Source: Solicola gregarius (GTDB lineage Bacteria > Actinomycetota > Actinomycetes > Propionibacteriales > Nocardioidaceae). Taken from it: 64,000 nucleotides of DNA. Below are positions 33,645 through 43,437 of the stretch, one piece after another. Numbering within the stretch: position 1 is the stretch's first letter; each line of letters starts with the position of its first letter. The notes below the pieces were generated by a model, which made no database searches, was not told the DNA's origin, and worked only from the letters and a program-made list of their open reading frames with translations. The position numbers and the translations under genes were made by a program. The stretch covers positions 558,001 to 622,000 of the forward strand of contig NZ_CP094970.1 of the NCBI RefSeq assembly GCF_025790165.1. The letters are read 5' to 3'.

Positions 33645-34637
33645 TCACCCCCACTTCTGCTTGAACACGATCCGCCGGAGGCTCTTCTTGAACGTCGTCG
33701 CGGTCATGATCCGTTTACCCGACTTCGAACCACGCGAGAGTGCCGCGTACGCGACGCCCGTGTTGCGGTTGAGCATCCGGGTGAACCACGGGCCGCCGCT
33801 CGCACCCTCCCTGGTCGCGCATGGCATGACGGTCATCCAGTGCTTCTTCGAGTCGCGATGGGTGCGACCGACGCACTGGTACGGGAACTTGCCGTCGTAC
33901 TTGCCCGCCGCCGGGTAGCCGATGAAGCGTACGCGCTTGTGGCCGGGCTTCGCACCGTACGCGAGGCGGCTGCCCCCGACCCGGTCGACGATCTGCTTCT
34001 TCTTGAAGCGCTGCAGCCTGACGACTCCGACGTCGTACCTGTAGTTGCCCTTGTAGTACCACTTGTCGTACGTGAGCAGCCGCTTGCCGTCCCAGCCACC
34101 GAGGGGTGAGCCCTTCTTGCCGTAGTACTTCGGGTAGAACTCGACGAAGTCGGTCCAGTTCTTGGTCCTCGGATCGACCAAGCAGTGGCCGGCAGTGACG
34201 ACGTAGCTTCGCTTCTTGGGGAACTTCGGGTCACGAACCGCGAACGCCGAGCACTCCCCGAACGCCCCGTCGTCGAGCGTGTAGAGCTTGCCGACGCTCA
34301 GCGGCATCTTCCTGCGGGGCACCTTGCCCTGCCAATGCCTGCTCGCGAGCAGGTCATCGACGACCGCGGCGGCCGCCGCCTTCGTACTCGGGAACCCGCG
34401 ATCTATCTCGGCCGAGCCTGCGTCGGCCGCGCGTTTGAGCTCGCGCAGCGGCTTCGGCGGAGCGGCGAGCGGCTCTGACACCACCGCCTGCGCTACCCCA
34501 CGATCCTCGCTTGCGGCTCGGTTGCCGTGCTCACCGCTCGCGGCGCTGGTCGTGGACGGCACTGTGATGCTGACGGCGGCAACGGCACCTGCCAGCGCGA
34601 GAAGGCGCGCACGGCGTAGTGGCTTGGTCGAGCTCAT
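33645..34637 (-). CDS. Secreted trypsin-like (V8-type) serine protease
   Basis: A 330-residue extracellular protease precursor. The signal peptide (RRARLLALAGAVAAVSITVP) has a cleavage region near TSAAS. A propeptide-like segment runs to about residue 110. The catalytic triad is His in YVVTAGHCLVD (about 149), Asp in YRYDVGVVRLQ (about 200) and Ser in EGASGGPWFT (about 279). Cys residues are placed as in chymotrypsin-like folds. The family includes glutamyl endopeptidases, but the specificity pocket cannot be assigned. The C-terminal tail is Lys/Arg-rich. Confidence 0.9.
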   Translation of the reverse strand: MSSTKPLRRARLLALAGAVAAVSITVPSTTSAASGEHGNRAASEDRGVAQAVVSEPLAAPPKPLRELKRAADAGSAEIDRGFPSTKAAAAAVVDDLLASRHWQGKVPRRKMPLSVGKLYTLDDGAFGECSAFAVRDPKFPKKRSYVVTAGHCLVDPRTKNWTDFVEFYPKYYGKKGSPLGGWDGKRLLTYDKWYYKGNYRYDVGVVRLQRFKKKQIVDRVGGSRLAYGAKPGHKRVRFIGYPAAGKYDGKFPYQCVGRTHRDSKKHWMTVMPCATREGASGGPWFTRMLNRNTGVAYAALSRGSKSGKRIMTATTFKKSLRRIVFKQKWG

Positions 34638-34874
34638 GGACGGGTCCCCTCCGAGGCACCGACGGCCTCACACGTGGCCGCAGTCTAGGTAGGCGCGGGG
34701 CCACCCCTCGAGCGCAGAGCTCGGACTTTGTGCGCGCCGACGAACACCTCAACGGAAGTTTGTTCGCCGTCGCGAACAAAGGTTCCACGGTCGTCCGGAG
34801 GATGGCAGTCGAGCCGACGTGCGGCAGAGCCCTGCACGTGTTCGACATCGGTACGGGAAGGACCGACACGCATC

Positions 34875-35699
34875 ATGACTGCAGGGCAGGGAATCTCGAA
34901 CGGGGCAAGTGCACACGACGACAGAGGCGCCGCGATATCAGTGCGCGTTCTGGAACGCGACGACATGGCCGCGGCCGCGAGGGTGCTGGCGCTGATCTGG
35001 CAGGGCAGAAACGGCGGCGGCCCGATCGATGCCCCGTTGCTGGTCGCGCTGTCCCACGGCGGCGGATACGTGGGCGGCGCGTTCGACGGTGACACCCTGA
35101 TCGGCGTGAGCGCGGGCTTCTTCGCCGTCCCGCTCGGTCAAGCGCTCCACTCACACATCACGGCGGTGCTGCCCAGCCACGCCGATCGCGGTGTGGGCCG
35201 CCGGCTGAAGGAACACCAACGCGACTGGTGCGCCCGGCTCGGGATCGAGCGGATCATCTGGACCTACGACCCCCTCGTGGCGCGCAACGCGTCCTTCAAC
35301 CTGAACACTCTCGGCGCCCGGGTGACGGCGTACGTCGAGAACTTCTACGGCAGCCTTGTCGATGCGCTCAACGACGGCAGCGGCAGCGACCGCCTGCTCG
35401 TGGAGTGGCCGACCGTACGCGCCGGCCGGTCGCCAACCAGACCTGCGCCAACCGATCCCACCGTCGTGCTCGGGAGGGACCCGAGAGATCGACCGGTCTT
35501 CGTCGGTTCGCCGGATGATGCGCGGCTGTGCACCATCGCTGTGCCGGCCGACATCGAGCTACTGCGTCGCGACGATCCCGACCTTGCGGCCCGGTGGCGG
35601 CAGACGATCCGAGCGACCCTCGGTGTCCTGATGTGGGACGGTTGGCGAGTCCGGGGGTTCGCCCGAGCCGACGGCTACCTACTCGAGAGAGGCTGTTGA
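34875..35699 (+). CDS. COG3375-type GNAT acetyltransferase
   Basis: A 274-residue protein with an N-terminal GNAT domain (acetyl-CoA site HADRGVGRRLKEHQRDWC) and a C-terminal domain of the COG3375 family (LIVEWPTVRA-like LLVEWPTVRAGR; RRDDPDLAARWRQTIRATLG). The fold half-site IIWTYDPLVARNASFNLNTL is diagnostic of this family. COG3375 proteins frequently sit next to amidohydrolases and peptide transporters. Here the hydantoinase gene follows after nine bases, so it probably acylates or activates a substrate or product of that pathway. The start is ATG 34875; the GGAAGGA site upstream is at a suboptimal distance. Confidence 0.8.
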   Translation: MTAGQGISNGASAHDDRGAAISVRVLERDDMAAAARVLALIWQGRNGGGPIDAPLLVALSHGGGYVGGAFDGDTLIGVSAGFFAVPLGQALHSHITAVLPSHADRGVGRRLKEHQRDWCARLGIERIIWTYDPLVARNASFNLNTLGARVTAYVENFYGSLVDALNDGSGSDRLLVEWPTVRAGRSPTRPAPTDPTVVLGRDPRDRPVFVGSPDDARLCTIAVPADIELLRRDDPDLAARWRQTIRATLGVLMWDGWRVRGFARADGYLLERGC

Positions 35700-35708
35700 G
35701 GCGTTGCG

Positions 35709-37100
35709 ATGAGTGAGCCGCCGCTGGACATGGTCATTCGTTCCGGCGATGTGGTCGCCGGAGACGCACGGCACCGGGTCGACGTCGGCATCCGCGACGG
35801 ACGGATCGCCGTACTCGGCACATCGCTTCGCGGCGTCAGGGAGATCGACGCACGCGGCTGTCTCGTCCTACCCGGGATCGTCGACCCGCATGTGCACTTC
35901 TCGGCCACGCCGGCGACGGCGGGGGGCGAGCCGGAGTTCGCCGACGACTTCTGGACCGGAAGCCGAACCGCTCTCGCCGGTGGAGTCACGACTGTCGGCC
36001 AGATGAGCTTCCCGGTCGCCGACGAAGGCATCCGAGCTGCCGTTGAACGAGACGAGGAGGCCGCGCGCTCACGCGCCGCGGTCGATCACTACTTCCATGC
36101 TGGCCTGATCTCCGCACCTCCGGGGACCGCCGACGAGATCGCCCACCTGGCCGGTCGCGGGCACCGCAGTCTGAAGATCGTCATGCTCGCGTTCGACTGG
36201 GATCACTCTGGCCTCGTCGAGGCGATCGACACGGCGCGGCGGTTCGGGATGATCACCCTCGCCCATTGCGAGGACCACGCGTTGGTCGATTTCGCAACTC
36301 GTCGCGTCCAGGCGCAGGGTGGCGGCGTCGACCGATACCCCGAGACCCGGCCACCGGTCAGCGAGCGTGCCGCAGTGGAGAGACTGCTCGCCATCTGCGA
36401 GCTGACCGGGGCGCCGGTCTATGTCGTACACCTGTCTGCATCCGATGCGCTGGATGCCGCGCGGCGCGGTCGACATGCCGGGCTCCCGGTGATGGTGGAG
36501 ACCCGGCCGCTCTATCTTGGCAGCACCAGTGCGGTGCATGCGGAGCCCGACGGGTACAAGCAGGTCGGCATGCCCCCTATTCGGGAACGCGAAGACGTCG
36601 AAGCACTGTGGCGGGGACTCGCGAACGGTTCGATCGACACGGTGGGCAGTGACCATGCGCCCTGGACCTTGGAGCAGAAACGCGAGCATATCGGCGATCT
36701 CGCGTGCCTGCGAAAGGGCGTTGCGGAACTGGAGACGATGCTGCCACTGCTGTGGACGGAAGGCGTCGTCGCCGGCCGGATCACCCCGGAGACTCTTGTC
36801 CGGGTGACCGCCACCAATGCCGCCCGGATCTTCGGACTGCGCAACAAGGGCAGCATTTCCGTCGGCGCCGACGCCGACCTTGTCATCCTCGATCCGAACG
36901 AACATCGGCTCGTCGACGGTAGCGGCATGGAGTCTGCCGCCGGCTACTCCGTATACGACGGGCGACGGCTGCAGGGCTGGCCACGGTGGACACTGAGCCG
37001 GGGCGACGTGGTTTACGGTGACGGCGAGGTGATCGCCAACCCGGGGCGCGGCCGTCGCGTACAGCAGGATGAGCTGCGACGTACCTGGCAAGCCCGGTGA
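35709..37100 (+). CDS. Hydantoinase/dihydroorotase/allantoinase-like amidohydrolase
   Basis: A 463-residue binuclear zinc amidohydrolase. Ligands are visible: HVHFSAT (first His pair), carboxylated Lys in HRSLKIVMLA, His in LAHCEDHALVD, His in YVVHLSASDALD, and Asp in VGSDHAPWTLEQKREHIGD. These place it in the cyclic-amide hydrolase group with dihydropyrimidinases and allantoinases. The exact ring substrate is unresolved. It is co-directional with a GNAT gene and adjacent to a divergent-orientation PucR regulator and a dipeptide-type ABC importer, which supports a ureide or hydantoin uptake-and-cleavage pathway. Confidence 0.88.
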   Translation: MSEPPLDMVIRSGDVVAGDARHRVDVGIRDGRIAVLGTSLRGVREIDARGCLVLPGIVDPHVHFSATPATAGGEPEFADDFWTGSRTALAGGVTTVGQMSFPVADEGIRAAVERDEEAARSRAAVDHYFHAGLISAPPGTADEIAHLAGRGHRSLKIVMLAFDWDHSGLVEAIDTARRFGMITLAHCEDHALVDFATRRVQAQGGGVDRYPETRPPVSERAAVERLLAICELTGAPVYVVHLSASDALDAARRGRHAGLPVMVETRPLYLGSTSAVHAEPDGYKQVGMPPIREREDVEALWRGLANGSIDTVGSDHAPWTLEQKREHIGDLACLRKGVAELETMLPLLWTEGVVAGRITPETLVRVTATNAARIFGLRNKGSISVGADADLVILDPNEHRLVDGSGMESAAGYSVYDGRRLQGWPRWTLSRGDVVYGDGEVIANPGRGRRVQQDELRRTWQAR

Positions 37101-37143
37101 GACGTGACGCGGTCAGCTTCGCCGTCCCCTTCGTCGCGGCCCC

Positions 37144-38850
37144 TCACATCACGGCATCCGGCGCGTTCGCGACGACTCTGTCGATCGTCGACTCTTCCCC
37201 CGTCCGGTCGGTGGGCCGACGCAGCAGCTCGAGCAGCCGTAGCTGAAGCAGCACAGCGAACCGCTGGTCCGGATCGCTCAGGTCGAGCCCGTGGCGACGC
37301 GTGAGCGTGCGGAGGCGGTACCGGAACGTGTTCGGGTGCACGAACAGCGACCGGGCGGCGGCCGAGGCGTCGCCGAAATGATCGAGATAGGCGCGCAGCG
37401 TGGACAATGCCCGGTCGCCGTTGTCCGGGCTTCCGTCCAGCAGCGTGTCGAGCGGCGCCGCGATCGGCTCGTGCCGGTCGAGCATTGCCTGCGCAAGCTC
37501 CAACAAGAGGGAGTCGACCTGAACCTCTCGCCAGGAGGCGACCCTGCGACTACCGTGGCGACCGGCCAGCAGCGCCCTCGTCGCGGCGTCGGCCTGGCGA
37601 CGCGATCGAGGCAGCTGCGCGACGTCGTCGACGGGATCACCGATCCCGACGAGTAGGTCGGCATACCCCAATCGGTTCAGGACGTTCTCCGCGAGCTGCT
37701 CCGACCGTCGCATGTGTTCGCCGACGCGGTCCGCGCCGGTCTCGCTCGCACCAAGAGTGCCTCCGCTGGTGCGCGCGGGTAGCACCGCGTACACGGTGTT
37801 TCCGACCGGTGCGACGACCGCACCGCGATGGATCGACTGCAGGTAGGTCGTGAGCAGCCGCACCAACGATCGGAACCTGGGATCCAACTCGGGTTCGGGC
37901 TGTCGTCCGTCGCGACGCACGGCCAAGACGTACGCCGGGCGGGCGCCGGTCCCCAGGTCGCGGCTGGCGGCGACCGCTTCACTTCCACCTTCCAACAGGC
38001 GCGAGACCAACCGGTGTTGGACACTGCTGCGAGCGTCCTCGACCAGCCTCGAACGGGTCAATGCCAGTGCGACGACCGCCGCCGACTCGACAAGGACTCG
38101 GCGCTGCAACGGGCTCGGCGGCTGGTCGACGACGACCCAGATCGAGCCCAGCATCTCGTCGCCCGCCGCAATGCGTACTGCGGCTCGCGGGCGCGCACCG
38201 TCGATCGGGGGCTCGACATAGATGGGATCCGGCCCGGCGAACAACCGGGTGAAGACGCCGCCGTCGGCCAGCACCTTGTTGTGGGCATGCGAAACCTGCC
38301 GCTCCAGGATGCTGCGCTTGCGTGGTTCGTCGGCGCGGTCGTGGTCGGAGGAGAACGCGAGAATCCGCGACGCCATGTCCTCGATCGTCACCGGGCCGAC
38401 CAGGACCGAGGAGAGATAGTTGGCGATCTCGTAGAGATCGGGGTCGTCCCACTCGACCGTGTCGTCCGCGCCGTCGGTACGAGGACCGGCCGCGTCGAGG
38501 TCGGCGGTGACGAGCGTGGCAAGTCGCACCCACGACATGCGCTCGCCGATCGTCAGGAGCCATGTCGGGCCGGCGGGCTCGAGCTGTGCCTCGCCGATGA
38601 GAGCCGATGCTCGCACGACAAGGGCGCTCGCACCCTGCTGCGACCATCGACGCCAGGCCTGACGAACCTGATCGGGCGACGTCAGCCCGGTGCCGAGAAC
38701 GAGTGCACCGGGGACATCCGTGGGGAGCGGGTCCTCGTCGGCGGTCGCCACCCAGGTCACCGTCGAGTCGGCCCGACCGGGGTACGCCGCACCCACCTCG
38801 GCTACCGCGAGGCGTGGAACTAGTACGTTCACGGGGATTCCGGCCGACAT
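37144..38850 (-). CDS. PucR/CdaR-family transcriptional regulator
   Basis: A 568-residue regulator. The N-terminal half has sensor character, with a GAF-like middle segment (AVRIAAGDEMLGSIWVVVDQ). The C-terminus has the PucR HTH_30 helix-turn-helix in TLRAYLDHFGDASAAARSLF and VHPNTFRYRLRTLTRRHGLD (about 500-545). PucR controls purine/ureide catabolism in Bacillus. Here the gene is divergent from the ABC importer and follows the amidohydrolase tail-to-tail (43-base gap), so it likely controls this cluster. The start is ATG 38850; the divergent gap to the SBP gene is 161 bases. Confidence 0.88.
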   Translation of the reverse strand: MSAGIPVNVLVPRLAVAEVGAAYPGRADSTVTWVATADEDPLPTDVPGALVLGTGLTSPDQVRQAWRRWSQQGASALVVRASALIGEAQLEPAGPTWLLTIGERMSWVRLATLVTADLDAAGPRTDGADDTVEWDDPDLYEIANYLSSVLVGPVTIEDMASRILAFSSDHDRADEPRKRSILERQVSHAHNKVLADGGVFTRLFAGPDPIYVEPPIDGARPRAAVRIAAGDEMLGSIWVVVDQPPSPLQRRVLVESAAVVALALTRSRLVEDARSSVQHRLVSRLLEGGSEAVAASRDLGTGARPAYVLAVRRDGRQPEPELDPRFRSLVRLLTTYLQSIHRGAVVAPVGNTVYAVLPARTSGGTLGASETGADRVGEHMRRSEQLAENVLNRLGYADLLVGIGDPVDDVAQLPRSRRQADAATRALLAGRHGSRRVASWREVQVDSLLLELAQAMLDRHEPIAAPLDTLLDGSPDNGDRALSTLRAYLDHFGDASAAARSLFVHPNTFRYRLRTLTRRHGLDLSDPDQRFAVLLQLRLLELLRRPTDRTGEESTIDRVVANAPDAVM

Positions 38851-39011
38851 CGCTGCTCCTCGCCAAGGGTCGCCGACGGGTTGGTGCTTCGAAACCAGTG
38901 GCCGGTCGAACTTTCGTGTACGACGACAATATCGCTGTCGAGACCCGGTGCAACACTAGTGCGAATCCGGTCCGATGCCCTGGTGCGGACCACCGACGAG
39001 CGGAAGATGCG

Positions 39012-40607
39012 ATGAACCGACGGTTGAGGAATTCGGGTGTCACCGCAGTGGTCGCGGCGATGACGATCGCAGGCTGCGGGTGGGGCGGCGAGACGGCGGA
39101 CGATGCGGGCGGTTCCCCATCGGACACCTTCAAATACGCCCTGCTGGAAGACCCCGGAAACCTACACCCGTTCCGTACGACGGCCAATGCCGCCCGCGAG
39201 GTCACGTCGTTCCTGTACGACAACCTCGTCTACTTCGACCCGGAGACGGGCAAGGCCGAGCCGTGGCTCGCCGAGTCCTGGAAGGAGACGCCGACCTCGG
39301 TCACGTACACCCTGCGTCAGGGCGTCACCTGTCAGGACGGCACGGAACTCACCGCGGAGACGGTCGCGAACAACTTCAACTGGGTCACCGACCCCAAGAA
39401 CGAATCGGCGATCAACGGCGTGCTCGTGCCGTCCGACGCGAGTGCGAGCTTCGACGAGAAGGCACACACCGTGACGATCGACGTCAAGAACCCGTCGTCG
39501 TTCCTGCTCACCCAAACGGGCGCGCTCGAGATCATGTGCCAGCCGGCACTGGACGATCCGGACTCCGCAGCCGCCGAGTCGGTCGGCACCGGCCTCTACC
39601 AGATCGCCGACGTCGTGTCCGGCGACCGCTACGTTCTCGAGCGGCGCGACGACTACGATTGGGGTCCCGAGGACGGCAACACCTCCGAGACCGAGAATGC
39701 GCCGGCAACGGTCTCCATCCAGGTCGTCGAGAACGTCAGTACCGCGGCGAACCTCCTGCTGGCCGGCGAGCTGAACGCCGCGACGATCACCGGCCCCGAC
39801 GAGGAGCGCGTCGCCGAGGAGACCGAGGTCGGCCGTCGCGTTCCGTTGATCATGGGCCAGTTCTACTTCTCCGAGCTGGACGGCAAGCCCACCGCCGACG
39901 ATCGGGTGCGCCGCGCGATCCTGCAGGCGCTGGACTTCGACGCGCTCACCGACGTCATCACCGGCGGCAAGGGCTACCGCGCCGAGCGGCTGGCAATGAT
40001 GGACCCGAATCCTTGCGAGTACGACGCCACCAAGGGCATGCTGCCCGAGCAGGACGTCGAGGCCGCGAAGTCACTCCTCGATGATGCAGGCTGGTCGGAA
40101 GGACCCGATGGGGTACGCACTCGGGACGGAGAACCGCTGAAGCTGAACCTGTTGTTCGACGTCAGCGACGAGAAGTCCGCGGCAATGGAGCTCGTGCAAC
40201 AGCAGCTGGCCGACGTCGGCATCGAGGTCACCCTCGACAGTGGCGACACGCCGTACAAGCTGGCCCAGCTCTACGAGAAGCAGAACATCGGCAGCTACGA
40301 CATCGCCGACGCCGCAATCAACGCTTGGCTGCCGAGCATCATGACCCCGTGGAACTCCGGACCGCTGCCCCCGGGTGGCCGCAACTCCGGTGGCATAGCC
40401 AACGGCGACTACCAGCGGTTGATCACGAAGGCGAGCTCACTGGCGGGCGCGAAGTCCTGTGACACCTGGATGCAGGCCGAGCAGGCGCTCTACAAGGCGG
40501 CGGACACGATTCCGTACGCCGCCCAGGACACGATCACGTATCTCAACGGCGCCGAGCTCGCCCTACCGAACACGATCAGCGGACCGTCGGTCCGCATGGC
40601 CGATTGA
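39012..40607 (+). CDS. ABC transporter substrate-binding lipoprotein (SBP family 5)
   Basis: A 531-residue lipoprotein. A lipobox TIAGCGWG puts the modified Cys at about residue 21 after a short signal peptide. The family 5 (dipeptide/nickel) fold is recognisable from the first lobe (YALLEDPGNLHPFRTTANAA, VTSFLYDNLVYFDPETGKAE) to the C-terminal TWMQAEQALYKAADTIPYAA. It captures the substrate outside the membrane and hands it to the permease. GGAAGA precedes the ATG at six bases. The substrate is probably a small peptide, ureide or hydantoin; family 5 also includes opine and glutathione binders. Confidence 0.92.
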   Translation: MNRRLRNSGVTAVVAAMTIAGCGWGGETADDAGGSPSDTFKYALLEDPGNLHPFRTTANAAREVTSFLYDNLVYFDPETGKAEPWLAESWKETPTSVTYTLRQGVTCQDGTELTAETVANNFNWVTDPKNESAINGVLVPSDASASFDEKAHTVTIDVKNPSSFLLTQTGALEIMCQPALDDPDSAAAESVGTGLYQIADVVSGDRYVLERRDDYDWGPEDGNTSETENAPATVSIQVVENVSTAANLLLAGELNAATITGPDEERVAEETEVGRRVPLIMGQFYFSELDGKPTADDRVRRAILQALDFDALTDVITGGKGYRAERLAMMDPNPCEYDATKGMLPEQDVEAAKSLLDDAGWSEGPDGVRTRDGEPLKLNLLFDVSDEKSAAMELVQQQLADVGIEVTLDSGDTPYKLAQLYEKQNIGSYDIADAAINAWLPSIMTPWNSGPLPPGGRNSGGIANGDYQRLITKASSLAGAKSCDTWMQAEQALYKAADTIPYAAQDTITYLNGAELALPNTISGPSVRMAD

Positions 40608-40624
40608 CCAGCCCGGGAGACACG

Positions 40625-41632
40625 GTGACCGATCCCCCGGTCACCGCTGCGAGCGACGCTTCCAGCAACCCGGGCTCTGCGGGCCGCCTACGTGGGTTGC
40701 GCTACCTGGCTCGACGGCTGACGCACTTCGTCATCTCCCTGGTGGTGTTGGTCACGGGGGCCTTCCTGATGGTCGAGCTCGTACCCGGTGACGCCGCACA
40801 GACCTCTGCAGGCGCCAACGCCTCGGGCGAGCTCGTCGAGCAGCGACGGGTCGAGCTGGGGCTGGACCGACCGCTGCCCGAGAGGTACGTCCGGCTCTGG
40901 ACAGGCATGGCCACCGGCGATCTCGGCGAGTCGACCACCTTGCGGGTCCCGGTGAGCGAGGTCCTCAAGGTCCGGCTGCCCGCCACACTCGAACTCGCGC
41001 TGCTCGCCGTCTTCCTGATCCTGCTGCTCGCGGTGCCGATCGGGCTCGCGGCCGGCGCGCTCACCAGGGGTGGTCGCCGGCCGATGTTGGAAGCCGGCTA
41101 CACATCGACGGCGACAGTGCTGAGCGTCATACCGGAGTTCCTGCTCGGTGTCGGGCTCGTGTACGTCTTCGCCGTACAGACCGACCTGCTGCCCGTTGCC
41201 GGCAGGTCGGGGCCCGCGTCGTACGTCCTTCCGGTCGCGGCACTCGTCGGTGGGAGTACGGCAGCACTGTCGCGCATTGTGCGGGCGGAGACCTTGAACG
41301 TACTCGACCAGGACTACGTGCGAACCGCACGTGCGAAACGAATGTCGTGGATACGCCTCTACTTACGCCACGTGCTGCCCAACATCCTGACGACGACGTT
41401 GACACTCTCCGGGCTTTTGCTCGGCGGCATGATGGCCGGAACGGTGCTGGTCGAGAACATCTTCGCGTGGCCGGGTCTCGGCGCCACGATCGTTCAGGCG
41501 ATCATCAGCAAGGACTACCCGTTGGTGCAGGCGATCGTGATCACCTACGGCATCCTCATTCTGCTGATCAACCTCGTCATCGACCTGCTGCTGATGGTCG
41601 TCGACCCACGTACAACCCTGAGAGAGTCGTGA
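40625..41632 (+). CDS. ABC transporter permease, DppB-like
   Basis: A 335-residue permease with six helices. DppB-type features are the N-terminal LRYLARRLTHFVISLVVLVT, a periplasmic loop (RRVELGLDRPLPERYVRLW) and the EAA loop RAKRMSWIRLYLRHVLPNIL. Start GTG 40625 has GGGAG six bases upstream; a TTG at 40604 is in frame and would overlap the upstream stop, but has no ribosome binding site. The next gene starts at the stop (one-base overlap). Confidence 0.92.
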   Translation: MTDPPVTAASDASSNPGSAGRLRGLRYLARRLTHFVISLVVLVTGAFLMVELVPGDAAQTSAGANASGELVEQRRVELGLDRPLPERYVRLWTGMATGDLGESTTLRVPVSEVLKVRLPATLELALLAVFLILLLAVPIGLAAGALTRGGRRPMLEAGYTSTATVLSVIPEFLLGVGLVYVFAVQTDLLPVAGRSGPASYVLPVAALVGGSTAALSRIVRAETLNVLDQDYVRTARAKRMSWIRLYLRHVLPNILTTTLTLSGLLLGGMMAGTVLVENIFAWPGLGATIVQAIISKDYPLVQAIVITYGILILLINLVIDLLLMVVDPRTTLRES

Positions 41633-43437
41633 TGTCCCGAGTACTTCGGCCGTTGCGTACCCCCTTGGGGGTGCTCACCGTCGTCACCTTGATCATTCTG
41701 GTGCTGGTCGCGGTGCTGGCATCTGTTCTGTGGGGTGACGACGCCCGGCTCGCCGACCCTTCGCGGATCGCCGAGGGACCCTCCGACGACCACCTGTTCG
41801 GCACCGACGCCGGTGGCCGCGACATTCTGCTCCGGACATTGGTCGCGACTCGCCTGTCCGTCGGCATGGCGTTGCTGGCAACGGTGATCGGGGTGACGGT
41901 TGGCATCGCGCTCGGCCTGCTGCCGCAGCTGCTCGGCCCGCGCATCGCCCGCGCCGCGGCGTCGGGCATCAACATCGCCATCGCCTTTCCCAGTCTGCTG
42001 CTGGCCATCGTTCTCGCAGTCGTGCTCGGCCGAAGCGCCTTCGCGGCGGTCGCCGCCGTCGCCGCGGCGATGGCTCCGGACTTCGCCCGGCTGACGTACA
42101 CGATGAGCTCGTCGGTCGCGGGACGCGACTTCGTCCAGGCGGCCCGAGTACTGGGCGTTCCAAAGGTCGTCGTCCTACTCCGGCACGTCCTCCCCAACAT
42201 CCGCGACGCACTGCTTGTACGAGCCAGCATCAGTGCGGGCATCTGTCTGGTGGCGTTCGCGAGCCTCTCGTTCCTCGGACTCGGCGTGCAGGCGCCCGAG
42301 TTCGACTGGGGTCGTCTCCTCGACGAGGGGCAGAGCCGGATCTTCGTCAGCCCGGCCTCGGCTCTCGTACCGGGTGCGGCGATCGTCCTTGCTGGACTGG
42401 TGTTCACCATGTTCGGCGAGCTGTTGGCCAAGTCGCTGCCCGGCGCCGGATCCCGCGGCCGCAGCCGGGCCGCCCGTCGGCGTCACGGTCCGCTCTCAGC
42501 GTCGACCGTACCCACGCCTACCGGCGCGACTGCTGACAGCACGGACGCCTCACCAGTGCTCCGGGTTCGTGACCTGACGGTCGCCGACGCGGACGGTTCG
42601 GTTCTGGTCGACGGACTGTCCATCGACGTCGGCGCCGGTGAGGTACTCGGCGTCGTCGGCGAGTCGGGATCGGGAAAGAGCCTCACGATGATGGCGGTGG
42701 CCGGTCTCCTCGACCCGTCGCTGGATGCCACCGCCTCGACGCTCGAGTTCGACGGAGTCACCCTCGACCATGCCGGCAGGGTCGACGCCGAACGAATGAG
42801 CCGCACACACGGTCGGCACCTCGGCGAGCACCTCGCCGTCGTGTTCCAGGACCCGATGTCCTCGCTCAACCCCGCCATCCGGGTCGGACCTCAGGTCGCC
42901 GAAGTCGGACGCCTACGTCACGGTCTGGGGCGTCGGGCCGCCGCCGGCGAGGCCGTCGATCGACTCGACTCCGTTCACATTCCCGACGCCGACCGCCGTG
43001 CGCACCAGTACCCGCACCAGTTTTCCGGCGGCATGCGCCAACGCGCGATGATCGCGATGGGCCTGATGGGCAGTCCCCGGCTGGTCCTCGCCGACGAGCC
43101 CACGACGGCGCTCGACGTCACCGTGCAGAAGGGCGTATTGGGACTCCTGCGCGACCTCAACCGCGAACAGGGGACGGCGCTGATCCTCGTGTCCCACGAC
43201 ATGGCGGTGGTCGCGGCGATGTGTCACCGGGTGATGGTGATGTACCGCGGCCGTGCCGTCGAGGTCGTCGACTCCGACGACCTCATCGCCGGCCGAGTAC
43301 GACATCCCTACACACACGCACTTCTCGACTCCGTGCCGTCGATGCAGACCGATCGGGATCGGCCCCTGACCACGATTCCCGAGGACGCCGACTTCCCGAC
43401 CGGCCCGGTCGACGACCGGACGGAGGTGACCCGGTGA
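41632..43437 (+). CDS. ABC transporter fused permease (DppC) and ATPase (DppD)
   Basis: A 601-residue fusion. Residues 1-270 are a DppC-type permease with five to six helices and the EAA-type AARVLGVPKVVVLLRHVLPN. A disordered linker (RGRSRAARRRHGPLSASTV) leads to an ABC ATPase domain with Walker A GESGSGKSL, the Q-loop FQDPMSSLNPA, signature SGGMRQR, Walker B LVLADEPTTALD and the H-loop VSHDMAVV. The order permease-then-ATPase in one chain is a known actinobacterial variant of the oligopeptide transporter. The next gene encodes the second ATPase with a GTGA overlap. Confidence 0.93.
   Translation: MSRVLRPLRTPLGVLTVVTLIILVLVAVLASVLWGDDARLADPSRIAEGPSDDHLFGTDAGGRDILLRTLVATRLSVGMALLATVIGVTVGIALGLLPQLLGPRIARAAASGINIAIAFPSLLLAIVLAVVLGRSAFAAVAAVAAAMAPDFARLTYTMSSSVAGRDFVQAARVLGVPKVVVLLRHVLPNIRDALLVRASISAGICLVAFASLSFLGLGVQAPEFDWGRLLDEGQSRIFVSPASALVPGAAIVLAGLVFTMFGELLAKSLPGAGSRGRSRAARRRHGPLSASTVPTPTGATADSTDASPVLRVRDLTVADADGSVLVDGLSIDVGAGEVLGVVGESGSGKSLTMMAVAGLLDPSLDATASTLEFDGVTLDHAGRVDAERMSRTHGRHLGEHLAVVFQDPMSSLNPAIRVGPQVAEVGRLRHGLGRRAAAGEAVDRLDSVHIPDADRRAHQYPHQFSGGMRQRAMIAMGLMGSPRLVLADEPTTALDVTVQKGVLGLLRDLNREQGTALILVSHDMAVVAAMCHRVMVMYRGRAVEVVDSDDLIAGRVRHPYTHALLDSVPSMQTDRDRPLTTIPEDADFPTGPVDDRTEVTR

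Noticed and set aside
32173-33918. 581-codon plus-strand frame across the alkyl sulfatase gene
   Set aside because: Shadow of the minus-strand alkyl sulfatase, whose zinc motifs are intact.
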